Shown one piece after another: positions 51,252 through 59,449 of a stretch of DNA of 64,000 bases. A program made the translations under genes and the position numbers. The notes under the pieces were generated by a model. That model worked only from the letters and a program-made list of their open reading frames with translations. It had not been told where the DNA came from and searched no databases. Positions within the stretch are counted from its first letter, which is position 1. Every line of letters begins with the position of its first letter. Origin of the DNA: an uncultured Methylococcaceae bacterium (GTDB taxonomy: Bacteria > Pseudomonadota > Gammaproteobacteria > Methylococcales > Methylomonadaceae); contig CAIPPE010000180.1 of assembly GCA_903866825.1 (NCBI GenBank), forward strand, positions 1 to 64,000, given 5' to 3'.

Positions 51252-52274
51252 ATGATGACAAATACAAAACCTTTATCCATTTTTAAACCGGGCACGCATA
51301 TTTCTGCGGCGGGCACGGAGTTGTCTTTTTCAGAAGCGGATTTAGCGGCGACGGCGGCGGCCTATAATTGTGCATTGCATAAAGCACCGTTGGTGCTCGG
51401 TCATCCCAAAGACAATACACCGGCCTACGGCTGGGTTAATACTTTAGCCTTTGCCAACGGGTTTTTGCAGGCGCTGCCAGAAATGGTAACTGCCGAGTTT
51501 TCTAACTGGGTAGCGGCGGGGCATTACAAAAAAATGTCTGCCGCGTTTTATCCGCCCGACAGTCCGGTAAACCCCGTACAGGGTGTTTATTATTTACGCC
51601 ATATCGGTTTTTTAGGCGGTCAACCACCGGCTGTAAAGGGCTTGCCTGAGCCTGAGTTTGCAGTTAGCACCGGCGAAATGACGATGTTTGCGTTTGCGGA
51701 CGGCGACACTGAGTTTATAACCATTGATTTTAGAGAGGATTTACCGGCGATGAGTACACAAACCGAAGAAGATAAAGCAAGGCTGGCTGATGAAAAATCT
51801 CGGCTTGAAATAGAAAAGGCCGCACTGGAACAGAGTAAAGCTGAGTTTAGCGAACAGCAACTGCAATTTAATACCCAAAAGGTAGAGCTGGAAGCGCAAA
51901 AGCGGGTTGCTAAAAAGCGAACGTTAACGGAGTTTACCGAGGCATTGGTTAAACAGGGACGCCTATTACCCAAAGATAAGCTGGGCGTGATTGAGTTTAT
52001 GGATACCTTGAATGACAGTGCTATTGAATTCGGCGAAGGCACCGAGAAAACTAAAACCCAGCCAGTAGACTGGTTTAAAAATTTCCTGTCAGGCTTGCCT
52101 AAGCAAGTGGATTTTACTGAAAAAACCCCAGGTAGCGAGAAATCGCTGGAGTTTACTGAAGATGCCCAGGCTATCGCCCAAGCAGCGTCTGAATATCAGG
52201 AAGCACAAAAGAAGATCGGTCGCATTGTTGATGATGTAACAGCGGTGCAATTCGTTTTAAAAAACACGAGATAA
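51252..52274 (+). CDS. Capsid protease/scaffold (Mu gpI-like)
   Basis: A 340-aa protein. The N-terminal half is the Mu I protease (PLVLGHPKDNTPAYGWVNTLAFANG ... MSAAFYPPDSP). The C-terminal half is a charged coiled coil (about 185-230) as expected for the scaffold that Mu also makes separately from an internal start. The ATG follows directly on the predicted late promoter; no Shine-Dalgarno sequence is seen. The ORF-track TTG start lies upstream of the predicted transcript start for that promoter. Confidence 0.87.
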   Translation: MMTNTKPLSIFKPGTHISAAGTELSFSEADLAATAAAYNCALHKAPLVLGHPKDNTPAYGWVNTLAFANGFLQALPEMVTAEFSNWVAAGHYKKMSAAFYPPDSPVNPVQGVYYLRHIGFLGGQPPAVKGLPEPEFAVSTGEMTMFAFADGDTEFITIDFREDLPAMSTQTEEDKARLADEKSRLEIEKAALEQSKAEFSEQQLQFNTQKVELEAQKRVAKKRTLTEFTEALVKQGRLLPKDKLGVIEFMDTLNDSAIEFGEGTEKTKTQPVDWFKNFLSGLPKQVDFTEKTPGSEKSLEFTEDAQAIAQAASEYQEAQKKIGRIVDDVTAVQFVLKNTR

Positions 52275-52277
52275 GTC

Positions 52278-52676
52278 ATGTATCAAAAACATTTGCTCAA
52301 TAAATCGTATTATTCGAATTACGTAATTCCCCCCTATACCGCTGTCAAATTCGATACCTCGCAAGCTGCGGATTATGTCATGCCAGCTGTGGCCGCTACT
52401 GATCTGATAATCGGCGTCGTTAATGAGTTGGGGTTTACCGCTCTGGATGTTACCAACGGTAGCAATGTAGATGTAGTGCTGGATGGCATTGTCCAGCTGT
52501 CGATTGGTGCAGCTGTTATTGAAGGCCAGCGGTTGACTATCAATGCGAGCGGTCAGGGCATTCTGGCTGCTCCAGCGGCTGGTGCTAATGCGCAAGTGAT
52601 CGGGATTGCTCTGTCTTCGGGTAGTGCAAACGATGTGATCCCTGTGCTGCTGAGACAGTCGGTGATGCAGGGCTAA
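52278..52676 (+). CDS. Capsid decoration (cement) protein, DUF2190-like
   Basis: A 132-aa beta-rich protein (YSNYVIPPYTAVKFDTSQAADYVMPAVAATDLIIGVV ... GAAVIEGQRLTINASGQGILAAPAAGANAQVIGIAL). The pattern matches DUF2190 capsid-stabilising proteins. It lies 3 bp after the protease gene and before the major capsid gene. Start without a strong ribosome binding site; coupled to the upstream stop. Confidence 0.8.
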   Translation: MYQKHLLNKSYYSNYVIPPYTAVKFDTSQAADYVMPAVAATDLIIGVVNELGFTALDVTNGSNVDVVLDGIVQLSIGAAVIEGQRLTINASGQGILAAPAAGANAQVIGIALSSGSANDVIPVLLRQSVMQG

Positions 52677-52716
52677 TCTGCCGCTATTACATTTTTTATT
52701 TTAAGAGGATTTTTTT

Positions 52717-53652
52717 ATGGCTGACGCTAATAGTCCATTATTTATCAGACCGGATTTAATCGCAATTGCGATTAAATTCCGGCAAGACGACATGATCGCG
52801 GATGAGGTTTTACCGCGCATTCCTACAGACAAGCAAGAATTTATATACCTAAAAGACCGTATCCAGGATTGGATTACGCCGGTAGACACCGAAGTAGGCC
52901 GCACCGGGGCTGTCAATGTGTTGTCCAATGACTTTCAGGATCCGGTTTATCTGGCGACGCGCAACCAGGGGTTGGATGAAGTAGTGCCGAATCAGGATCA
53001 AATGAATGGCCCGACCGAATCTGCATTGATGCGAGCGACTCAAAAGGTGATGTCACTGGTTGAGCTGAAGCGTGAAATGCGGGCTTCGGCTATTTTTATG
53101 AATGCCAATAATTTCGGATTTTCGGTGGCTTTGACTGGCACTGCGTTATTTTCTGTGTATGCGGGATATGTTTCGCCGCTAATCACCCTGAAATATTATC
53201 TGGATCAATGTTTCAAGCGCCCTAACAGGCTAGTGATGGGGCGTGCAGTATGGACACAGTTGAGTCAGCATCCGGCGATTTTGACAGCGGCCTTTGGTGG
53301 TGTTAATCCCCAGGGGGGGCAAAGTGTCTCCAAGCAACGGCTCGCTGATATTTTAGAAATTAAGGATATTGTGGTCGGTGATGGCTGGATCAATATTGCT
53401 AATAAAGGTCAGCCCGTTAACATGCAGCGGATCTGGGGCAATATGTTGGCCGGTATTTACCAGGGCGATGCCGCGACGCGTGAAAGCGGCAATACCTGGG
53501 GCTATACCGCCCAATTCGGTGACCGCATAGCCGGTACGATTCCAACCATGGATGTAGGTCTGTTCGGTGGTGTTAAGGTGCGGGCAGGCGAATCAGTGAT
53601 TGAGGTGGTATCTGCACCACAATTCGGTTTTCAGCTTGCACCGTGTATTTAA
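52717..53652 (+). CDS. Major capsid protein
   Basis: A 311-aa protein with HK97-fold type features (DMIADEVLPRIPTDKQEFIYLKDR ... NRLVMGRAVWTQLSQHPAI ... ISKQRLADILEIKDIVVGDGW-like segment ... GNTWGYTAQFGDRIAGTI). It resembles capsids of B3/BcepMu-type Mu-like phages more than Mu gpT by my reading. A strong ribosome binding site (AAGAGGA) precedes it, as suits a highly expressed product. Confidence 0.87.
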   Translation: MADANSPLFIRPDLIAIAIKFRQDDMIADEVLPRIPTDKQEFIYLKDRIQDWITPVDTEVGRTGAVNVLSNDFQDPVYLATRNQGLDEVVPNQDQMNGPTESALMRATQKVMSLVELKREMRASAIFMNANNFGFSVALTGTALFSVYAGYVSPLITLKYYLDQCFKRPNRLVMGRAVWTQLSQHPAILTAAFGGVNPQGGQSVSKQRLADILEIKDIVVGDGWINIANKGQPVNMQRIWGNMLAGIYQGDAATRESGNTWGYTAQFGDRIAGTIPTMDVGLFGGVKVRAGESVIEVVSAPQFGFQLAPCI

Positions 53653-53666
53653 TTAAGGAAATTGTC

Positions 53667-53915
53667 ATGTTCTTAAAATTACTTAAAGATTTAATGCATC
53701 AAGATGGTTTGTTTAAATCCGGAAATGTTGTAGATACAGATGAGTTGCAGATATCGGATAAAGAATTAGCCACTTTGCGTGAGCATAATGTGTTTATTGA
53801 ACTCACCGAGGATGAGACAGAGTTCCACTCGTTTAAAATACTGAGTGGCTACTCGGAAGCGGATGATAAAATCGTTGGCGGTGCAACCAGTCAAGACGGC
53901 GGCGCTAATAAGTAA
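53667..53915 (+). CDS. Small head-region protein
   Basis: An 82-aa acidic protein (MFLKLLKDLMHQDGLFKSGNVVDTDELQ...). It lies between the capsid gene and gp36, where Mu has gp35. ATG at 53667 with TAAGGAAA upstream; the ORF-track start overlaps the capsid gene and is not needed. Function unknown. Confidence 0.7.
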   Translation: MFLKLLKDLMHQDGLFKSGNVVDTDELQISDKELATLREHNVFIELTEDETEFHSFKILSGYSEADDKIVGGATSQDGGANK

Positions 53916-53936
53916 GATCGGTAAAAAGGAGGATTG

Positions 53937-54398
53937 ATGAGTTATTGTACGCAAAATGATTTAGTGCTTCGGTTTGGAATCGATGAGATGGTGCGCTTAA
54001 CCAACATTGATAACCCGTCGGCAACGACGATAAATACTACCGTACTGGCCGTAATGCTGACTGATAGCGATGCCTTGATCAATGACTTCTTGTGCAATTA
54101 CTTGCCATTACCCGCGATACCGGCACGCCTGGTGCGTGCCGCTTGTGATATTGTCCGCTACTATTTATACAAAGATACGCCCACAGAGCATGTTATTAGT
54201 CGTTATGATGAGGCCTGCCATTATCTCAAGCACATTGATCTGGATCAGATGGGTATAGGCGCAGATGATAACGGCGTAGCAGTACTCGATATTAGCGATT
54301 CAATTGCTATCGATCAGGGGCAGACGCTTTTTGGTCAGCGCCAGATGCGTGATTACCTGTATGATGATGACGAGCCTTTCAGGCTCGGCAATCTTTAG
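53937..54398 (+). CDS. DUF1320 protein (Mu gp36-like)
   Basis: A 153-aa protein of the gp36/DUF1320 family (YCTQNDLVLRFGIDEMVRLTNID ... LTDSDALINDFLCNYLPLP ... RLVRAACDIVRYYLYKDTP). It is a head-to-tail connector component in Mu-like phages. ATG is chosen over the TTG one codon earlier; AGGAGG is 6 bp upstream. A strong terminator follows. Confidence 0.88.
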   Translation: MSYCTQNDLVLRFGIDEMVRLTNIDNPSATTINTTVLAVMLTDSDALINDFLCNYLPLPAIPARLVRAACDIVRYYLYKDTPTEHVISRYDEACHYLKHIDLDQMGIGADDNGVAVLDISDSIAIDQGQTLFGQRQMRDYLYDDDEPFRLGNL

Positions 54399-54403
54399 TT
54401 TTT

Positions 54404-54423
54404 GGCCCTTCGGGGCCTTTTTT
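54404..54423 (+). terminator. UUCG-tetraloop terminator inside the late region
   Basis: GGCCC-TTCG-GGGCC followed by T6. It ends the head operon directly before a new late promoter. Confidence 0.88.
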
Positions 54424-54426
54424 GTT

Positions 54427-54470
54427 TTTAAATCCCTTTAAAGCATTCCATCCTTAACGCCTTGTAACAT
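54427..54470 (+). promoter_or_regulatory. Late promoter of the tail operon
   Basis: Box TTTAAA-TCCC-TTTAAA at 54427-54442, then 22 bp, then TAACAT (54465-54470). It starts 4 bp after the U-run of the terminator, and the gp37 gene begins 25 bp downstream with AAAGGAGG. Confidence 0.7.
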
Positions 54471-54494
54471 AGCCTCATCATTAAAGGAGGGCGT

Positions 54495-55061
54495 ATGTCG
54501 AGTGTGATTGCCAATGTAGAAGATACCATCCTGGCTGCGGTTCAGTCCGGGTTGCCGGGATTGCTACGTGATACCGGCTCTTTGCCTGGATCTTGGTCGA
54601 TTGATCTGTTAAAGCTTTTGCTGCAAAGAGCGCCTGCGGTCTATGTAGCTTTCAACGGCGGTGATCTCGAATCATCTACGTTAACCCTGCTCAATGCCCG
54701 CTTTGATGTTTATGCTGTAGTCAAAGAGCCGACCGATTTTACCCGTCGTCGTGGTACGGCTACAACGATCGGCGCGTATGAAATCATTGAAGCGGTGATG
54801 CCATTGTTGAACGGCCTGACCATTACAGACTGTGGCAGTCTGCGTGGCAAAGCGATTACCAATTTATTTTCTAACGTACTGACCGATCTCGGCGGTACTG
54901 TTTACGCTATGCAATTACTGTTGCCACGCCTGCCGATCGCTGCAGCGATCGACGCTACAGCCCTCGCTAAATTTGAAATACTCTCTATCGACTCTTCGCT
55001 CACTGTTCCGGGCGCGGATGATTTTTCAACGCTTATCAATCTTCCCCAGGAGGGCGCTTAA
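54495..55061 (+). CDS. DUF1834 protein (Mu gp37-like)
   Basis: A 188-aa protein of the gp37/DUF1834 family (PAVYVAFNGGDLESSTLTLLNARFDVYAVVKEPTDFTRRRG ... GAYEIIEAVMPLLNGLTI). A tail completion/terminator role is likely by analogy. First gene of the tail operon. Confidence 0.87.
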   Translation: MSSVIANVEDTILAAVQSGLPGLLRDTGSLPGSWSIDLLKLLLQRAPAVYVAFNGGDLESSTLTLLNARFDVYAVVKEPTDFTRRRGTATTIGAYEIIEAVMPLLNGLTITDCGSLRGKAITNLFSNVLTDLGGTVYAMQLLLPRLPIAAAIDATALAKFEILSIDSSLTVPGADDFSTLINLPQEGA

Positions 55062-55283
55062 ATGTACTTGAAACCTGCTATTAATCCCGATACCGGCCAG
55101 CCGTATGTGATACGCCAGCCGGAACGACGATATCGGCGCATGCCTGATGAGGGCGATGAAATTCGATCCCTCAGTCATTATTACCGTCGACACATTAACG
55201 ATGGATCGTTAATTGTCGGATCCCCCGTTGCCAACGCCAGAACCCTGGATGTTGAAATCTTATCTGAAAAGGTCCGCGTATGA
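55062..55283 (+). CDS. DUF2635 protein (Mu gp38-like)
   Basis: A 73-aa protein matching DUF2635 (KPAINPDTGQPYVIRQPERRYRRMPDEGDEIRSLSHYYRRHINDGSL). Function unknown; always placed before the sheath gene in Mu-like phages. It starts directly at the upstream stop and overlaps the sheath gene by 4 bp. Confidence 0.88.
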   Translation: MYLKPAINPDTGQPYVIRQPERRYRRMPDEGDEIRSLSHYYRRHINDGSLIVGSPVANARTLDVEILSEKVRV

Positions 55284-56752
55284 GCATAGCGTTTGATTCA
55301 ATTCCAGGCCAAAATCTGCGGCTCCCAGGCGTTTATATCGAGTTTTCTGGAAACAACGCGGGCAGCTCAGGATTTCAGGGTAAAGCGCTGCTGATCGGCC
55401 AGTCATTTAATAATGGATCAGTTACCCCGGGCGTTATCACTAACATCAGCGGCACCAGCGCTTCGCCGGATAGTTTGTATGGCGCAGGCTCTATGTTGTC
55501 TGAAATGGTTAAAGCCGCCCAGAATGCTAGTCCCTGGCTACAACTCTATGCGGTTGCACTAGCTGATAATCCGGCAGGCATTCAGGCGGTCAAGTCTATT
55601 TTATGGGCTGGCACGGCTTTAAATCCAGGTACACTCAACTGCTATATCGCAGGCTATCAAGTGCAGATTGCCGTACTACAGGGTGATACAGCGGTAAACG
55701 TAGTCAGCCATCTGGTAGCGGCCATTAATGCTCTAACGGCGGTACCTGTAGTAGCATCAATCCATGCGGGTGTCCCAGCTCAAATTGATTTAACGTGCAA
55801 ATGGAAAGGTGCGACCGGAACGGCTATTGATGTACGTTTTACTTATTTTGTTGGTGATTTAATCCCTACTGGACTGACGTACACTATCACCCAAACTGTA
55901 GCCGGTTCGGGTGATCCAGATATTGCGGCGGCATTAGCCGCTATGGGCAGTCAATGGTACAACTGGATTGGGTGCCCATACTCCGGCTCATCCGATTTAG
56001 CAGAATTAAACACGATGCTGGGTGCGGCTTTCGGACCGATGGAAGCTATCGGCGGCACGGCGTTTGGAGCGTTTACCGGAAACCTGGCGCAAACCAGTTC
56101 TTTTGGTGCGACTGTCAATCTGGTCAACATGACTATTATCTCGACTGGTTTAAGCCCGACGGCCCCCTGGTTGTGGAGTGCGGTGTATACGGCCATTGCG
56201 GGGCAAGCGTTATCAAATGACCCGTCGCGACAATTACGCGGGGCGATACTGCCAGGCATATTGGCACCCGATGCGGGTGACCAATTTGGTAAATCTGCAC
56301 GCAACAGCCTGCTGTTTGACGGCATTGCAACCCATACCGTTGATGCAGCCGGTAATGTGGTGATCGAGTGCGAAATCAGTACCTATCAAACTAATGCTCT
56401 TGGTGTGCAGGACAGCACCTGGCTGTATATCCAGACTGCTGAAACACTGTCGCGCATCCGCCTGGCACAAGTAGAGTTTTTTACCCAACACTACCCTAAT
56501 TGGAAGTTGGCAGACGATAGCTATGTAGTGCCTACCGGTCAACCGATCATGCAGCCCAAGAAAGTCATTGCCGAGATGCTAGTGCTCTATATTTACTTTA
56601 TGGATTTGGGCTGGGTTCAGGATTATGACGTCTATAAAGCGGGTATTGCGGCGCAAATCAATAGCAGTAACGCTAATCGGTGCGATGTGCTTGACGATCC
56701 TATTTTAATCAAAAATATGCGCATCCTTGCGGTGCATAGCGAGTTTCAATAA
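55280..56752 (+). CDS. Contractile tail sheath protein (Mu gpL-like)
   Basis: A 490-aa sheath subunit. The N-terminus (FDSIPGQNLRLPGVYIEFSGNNAG) and the C-terminal handshake region (PKKVIAEMLVLYIYFMDLGWVQDYDVYKAG ... RCDVLDDPILIKNMRILAVHSEFQ) match gpL. It shows that the phage is a myovirus. It overlaps the tube gene by 1 bp. Confidence 0.93.
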   Translation: MSIAFDSIPGQNLRLPGVYIEFSGNNAGSSGFQGKALLIGQSFNNGSVTPGVITNISGTSASPDSLYGAGSMLSEMVKAAQNASPWLQLYAVALADNPAGIQAVKSILWAGTALNPGTLNCYIAGYQVQIAVLQGDTAVNVVSHLVAAINALTAVPVVASIHAGVPAQIDLTCKWKGATGTAIDVRFTYFVGDLIPTGLTYTITQTVAGSGDPDIAAALAAMGSQWYNWIGCPYSGSSDLAELNTMLGAAFGPMEAIGGTAFGAFTGNLAQTSSFGATVNLVNMTIISTGLSPTAPWLWSAVYTAIAGQALSNDPSRQLRGAILPGILAPDAGDQFGKSARNSLLFDGIATHTVDAAGNVVIECEISTYQTNALGVQDSTWLYIQTAETLSRIRLAQVEFFTQHYPNWKLADDSYVVPTGQPIMQPKKVIAEMLVLYIYFMDLGWVQDYDVYKAGIAAQINSSNANRCDVLDDPILIKNMRILAVHSEFQ

Positions 56753-57117
56753 TGGCTGGTAATAATCAAATAGTCGGCATGGCTAAAATATCCCTTGGTG
56801 CGTTAGGTATCATGGCAACGGAGCATGGAGCGACCCTCGACCCAGGCGGCATTAAACGCACGCCAAAACCCGCCGACGACGGCAAAGTCTATTTTACGGC
56901 GGAAACGGGCACTCCGATGCTGGAATGCAAAGTCATGGCGACGGCAGATGTCAATGCGAAGTTGCTTAATTTCGACAGCGCGACGGTAACATTTGAGACC
57001 GATACCGGTCAGACTTACTTACTGGTCAACGCGTTTACTACCGACCCAGCACCACTGGATGCCGGTTCTGGCACCTATGATTGCAAAATATCCGCACAAT
57101 CGTGCACGCCGATCTGA
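56752..57117 (+). CDS. Tail tube protein (Mu gpM-like)
   Basis: A 121-aa protein (GMAKISLGALGIMATEHGATLDPGGIKRTPKPADDGKVYFTAETGTPMLECKVMATADVNAKLL). Normal length for gpM. Its stop shares one base with the ATG of the chaperone gene (TGATG). Confidence 0.9.
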   Translation: MAGNNQIVGMAKISLGALGIMATEHGATLDPGGIKRTPKPADDGKVYFTAETGTPMLECKVMATADVNAKLLNFDSATVTFETDTGQTYLLVNAFTTDPAPLDAGSGTYDCKISAQSCTPI

Positions 57118-57494
57118 TGGCCATCCACGAATTCGATCTGATTAATGGGCTGTCAGTTGGCGACGACGATGCTAAGATCGTGCATAAGCACGTGAAGCTG
57201 AGAACGTTGACCGCAGGCGATCTGGAAGATGCAGCGTTGGTATCAGAACAAATGCTTAGGATTGGCAGCGAGGCTATTTTAGTGATGTCACCTACCCGCA
57301 TGGCGAATGCTATTTTAAAACGACAGATTTTACAGATCGGCGACATTAATGGCCCGTTGCAGGATGTATTTTTTAGACGTTTATCGGCTGCAGATTTAGA
57401 ACTTTTACAGGCTGAAGCCGATATTTTAGATTCGGCGGCACGGGCAGCGGTGGAGGCTGCTTTAACGCGGGGGCGATCTACTGAGCCAACATAG
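57117..57494 (+). CDS. Tail assembly chaperone, short (zero-frame) product (Mu gp41-like)
   Basis: A 125-aa protein from the ATG at 57117 (MAIHEFDLINGLSVGDDDAKIVHKHVKLRTLTAGDLEDA...), coupled to the tube stop. The ORF-track start (TTG 57081) lies inside the tube gene. Near its 3' end is CGGGGGCGA; a shift there gives the longer product listed separately. These chaperones bind the tape measure protein during tail assembly. Confidence 0.85.
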   Translation: MAIHEFDLINGLSVGDDDAKIVHKHVKLRTLTAGDLEDAALVSEQMLRIGSEAILVMSPTRMANAILKRQILQIGDINGPLQDVFFRRLSAADLELLQAEADILDSAARAAVEAALTRGRSTEPT

Positions 57495-57612
57495 GGAATT
57501 GCCCAATTTGTTGGCTCGGTTATCGGGTTTGTCGCATTGGACACGTACAGAAATTTTGCAACTCAGTCTGTTGCAGATTATCAAAATGATTTTTACTTTT
57601 AGGGCGTTGTGA
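57117..57612 (+). CDS. Tail assembly chaperone, frameshifted long product
   Basis: Zero-frame reading to CGG GGG (57468-57473), then a -2 shift (equal to +1 in frame) at CGGGGGCGA enters an open frame: GDLLSQHRELPNLLARLSGLSHWTRTEILQLSLLQIIKMIFTFRAL, ending at the TGA 57610-57612. The extension reads like the C-terminal part of gp41-prime of Mu-like phages (P/L-rich helix with conserved Trp). Mu is reported to use a -2 shift at the same type of G-rich site. The -1 frame is closed after four codons, which rules out the common lambda-type shift. Confidence 0.75.
57468..57476 (+). promoter_or_regulatory. Programmed frameshift site CGGGGGCGA
   Basis: A run of five G within CGG-GGG-CGA located 18 nt before the zero-frame stop. 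It matches the Mu-type slippery site for the tail chaperone. Confidence 0.75.
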
Positions 57613-57616
57613 GCGT

Positions 57617-59449
57617 GTGACGAATATTAAAGCCAAACTTAGTGTTGATCTGGGCGGGGATTTTATCCCTCAGGCACAACGCGTGGCCGAACGTATGAAC
57701 CGTTTTTCGCTGTCAATGACGCGCAGTATGCGGGTGTTACGTGCCGAGGCGCATCTGACGACAGCCGCACTAGGTGCGCCTATCGGCCACCTTGATACGG
57801 GTGCGGTACGGACAGATCTCACCGCGCTGGACCATGCCGTTCATACGTTGACCTCTGAATTGAGGCACATGCATGAACAGATGCATGTGAGTAGCTTTAA
57901 TCCTGGTGCGGCACGGGTGGAAATTACCGCGATTGATCATGCGGTGCATTCGTTGACATCGGGGCTAGGGCGTATGGATAGCCAGTTGCATTTGAATACT
58001 CAGGCCTTATCGCAGTTTCGGCGCGAAGCTACTCAAACTGGTACTGCCGCAGTGCAATTGCAAGGCCGTATGTCGAGGATGGGTGCCCGCATGGGCATGA
58101 TGGCAGCGGGAACGGCGGCTATAGCGACCACTGCTTTTTTACGTAAAGACATCCAGCTCGAAGATGCCATGCTGCAAGTTAAATCAAATCTGGTTAGCGG
58201 TGCTAAAGATGCACCTGACCTCAATAGGAAACTAAAAGAGGTTCGCGATACCGCACGGGATTTGTCTGAGATGACGACGTTCAGCGACGCTGAAATGATA
58301 CAGTTAACCAATCAATTATTAAAATCCGGGGTCAATCCAGAATTTATTTCCGGAAAGCAAGGGGCCGCAGCTGGGACGGCGGCCTTAGCACAACTTAATG
58401 GCTTAGATCCGGTGACAGCAGCGGAGTATATGGGCGCATTAGGGAATGCATTTTCGTTTAAATCAAAAAAAGAATATATGGATTTGGCAAATTATATCGG
58501 TAAAGCCGATGACGCTTCGGCAATGAATAGTACTAGTATTTTATATAACGTTAAGCAAGGATCTGCTAATGCAGCTGCATTGCATATCGATCCTCGAAAA
58601 CTGGTAGCTATGAATGCGTATATGGATTCACTCGGCGATGAGGCGGGCACGTCTATTAATCGGTTTTTGGAATCATTGGCCGGGGTTTCTAAGATCAAGC
58701 GTAAAGAAATCGCTAAATCAGGGATGGATTTCTGGGATGAGGGAAAAAATGGAGTCGTTACGATGAAACCGATTGATAAAATTGTTGATATTGTGCGTGA
58801 CCATTTCAGGCCGATGAAAAACGAGCAACAAAAAATAAATCAAAGTCATCAGATATTTGGGGAAGAAGGCGCACGCGCAGCGCTTTTATTTTCGTCAAAA
58901 GATCAATCATTTACAGATTTTCAAGCCTCCGTCGACCAATCGACTGGATCCTTCGATAAGCTTGAGATACAAATGGGCGGCCTAGGTTCTGCGGCTAGCC
59001 GCTTAGGTAATACAGTGCTGTCATTAGCTGATGAACAGTTCGCAGGGCTGCGTGTTGCGATTACAGACGTGATCAATTACACCAACGAAAACTTGCAGGG
59101 TAAAAAATCTGCCTGGCAAGACACGAAAGAGTTTGCTATCAAGAACGGTGCAGGTATTTGGGAAGCGACTAAAGAAGGCTCGTCGTCACTGTTTAACGGC
59201 TTGTCGTCAACCCTGGGCTTAAGCGATGAGCGGTTATTATTTCCGAGTTCTACATCTGGATTAAGCGATAAGCAGATTTTGCCTCAGGGTGCAGCACCCG
59301 TGTCGCCCCCGCAAAAAATCGAGGTGACGCTGAAAAATTTAAGCGATACGCCGTTAAAGTTGCAAAGCACGGCCACTTTTCCCAATAGTGATGTCTCGCT
59401 TAAAAATACCAATAACCAAACTAGCAAACGCGCCGGGGCACATTACTGA
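57617..59449 (+). CDS. Tail tape measure protein (Mu gp42-like)
   Basis: A 610-aa protein with a GTG start. The N-terminal region has internal repeats (DLTALDHAVHTLTSELRHMHEQMHVSS / EITAIDHAVHSLTSGLGRMDSQLHLNT), then the TP901-type tape measure core (LQVKSNLVSGAKDAPDLNRKLKEVRDTARDLSEMTTFSDAEM). Only one modest hydrophobic patch (MGMMAAGTAAIATTAFL). Length predicts a tail somewhat shorter than or near that of Mu. It overlaps the gp43 gene by 1 bp. Confidence 0.88.
   Translation: MTNIKAKLSVDLGGDFIPQAQRVAERMNRFSLSMTRSMRVLRAEAHLTTAALGAPIGHLDTGAVRTDLTALDHAVHTLTSELRHMHEQMHVSSFNPGAARVEITAIDHAVHSLTSGLGRMDSQLHLNTQALSQFRREATQTGTAAVQLQGRMSRMGARMGMMAAGTAAIATTAFLRKDIQLEDAMLQVKSNLVSGAKDAPDLNRKLKEVRDTARDLSEMTTFSDAEMIQLTNQLLKSGVNPEFISGKQGAAAGTAALAQLNGLDPVTAAEYMGALGNAFSFKSKKEYMDLANYIGKADDASAMNSTSILYNVKQGSANAAALHIDPRKLVAMNAYMDSLGDEAGTSINRFLESLAGVSKIKRKEIAKSGMDFWDEGKNGVVTMKPIDKIVDIVRDHFRPMKNEQQKINQSHQIFGEEGARAALLFSSKDQSFTDFQASVDQSTGSFDKLEIQMGGLGSAASRLGNTVLSLADEQFAGLRVAITDVINYTNENLQGKKSAWQDTKEFAIKNGAGIWEATKEGSSSLFNGLSSTLGLSDERLLFPSSTSGLSDKQILPQGAAPVSPPQKIEVTLKNLSDTPLKLQSTATFPNSDVSLKNTNNQTSKRAGAHY

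Noticed and set aside
57467-57484. Ordinary -1 frameshift in the tail chaperone
   Set aside because: The -1 frame reads GGG GCG ATC TAC TGA and closes at once; only the -2/+1 frame is open.
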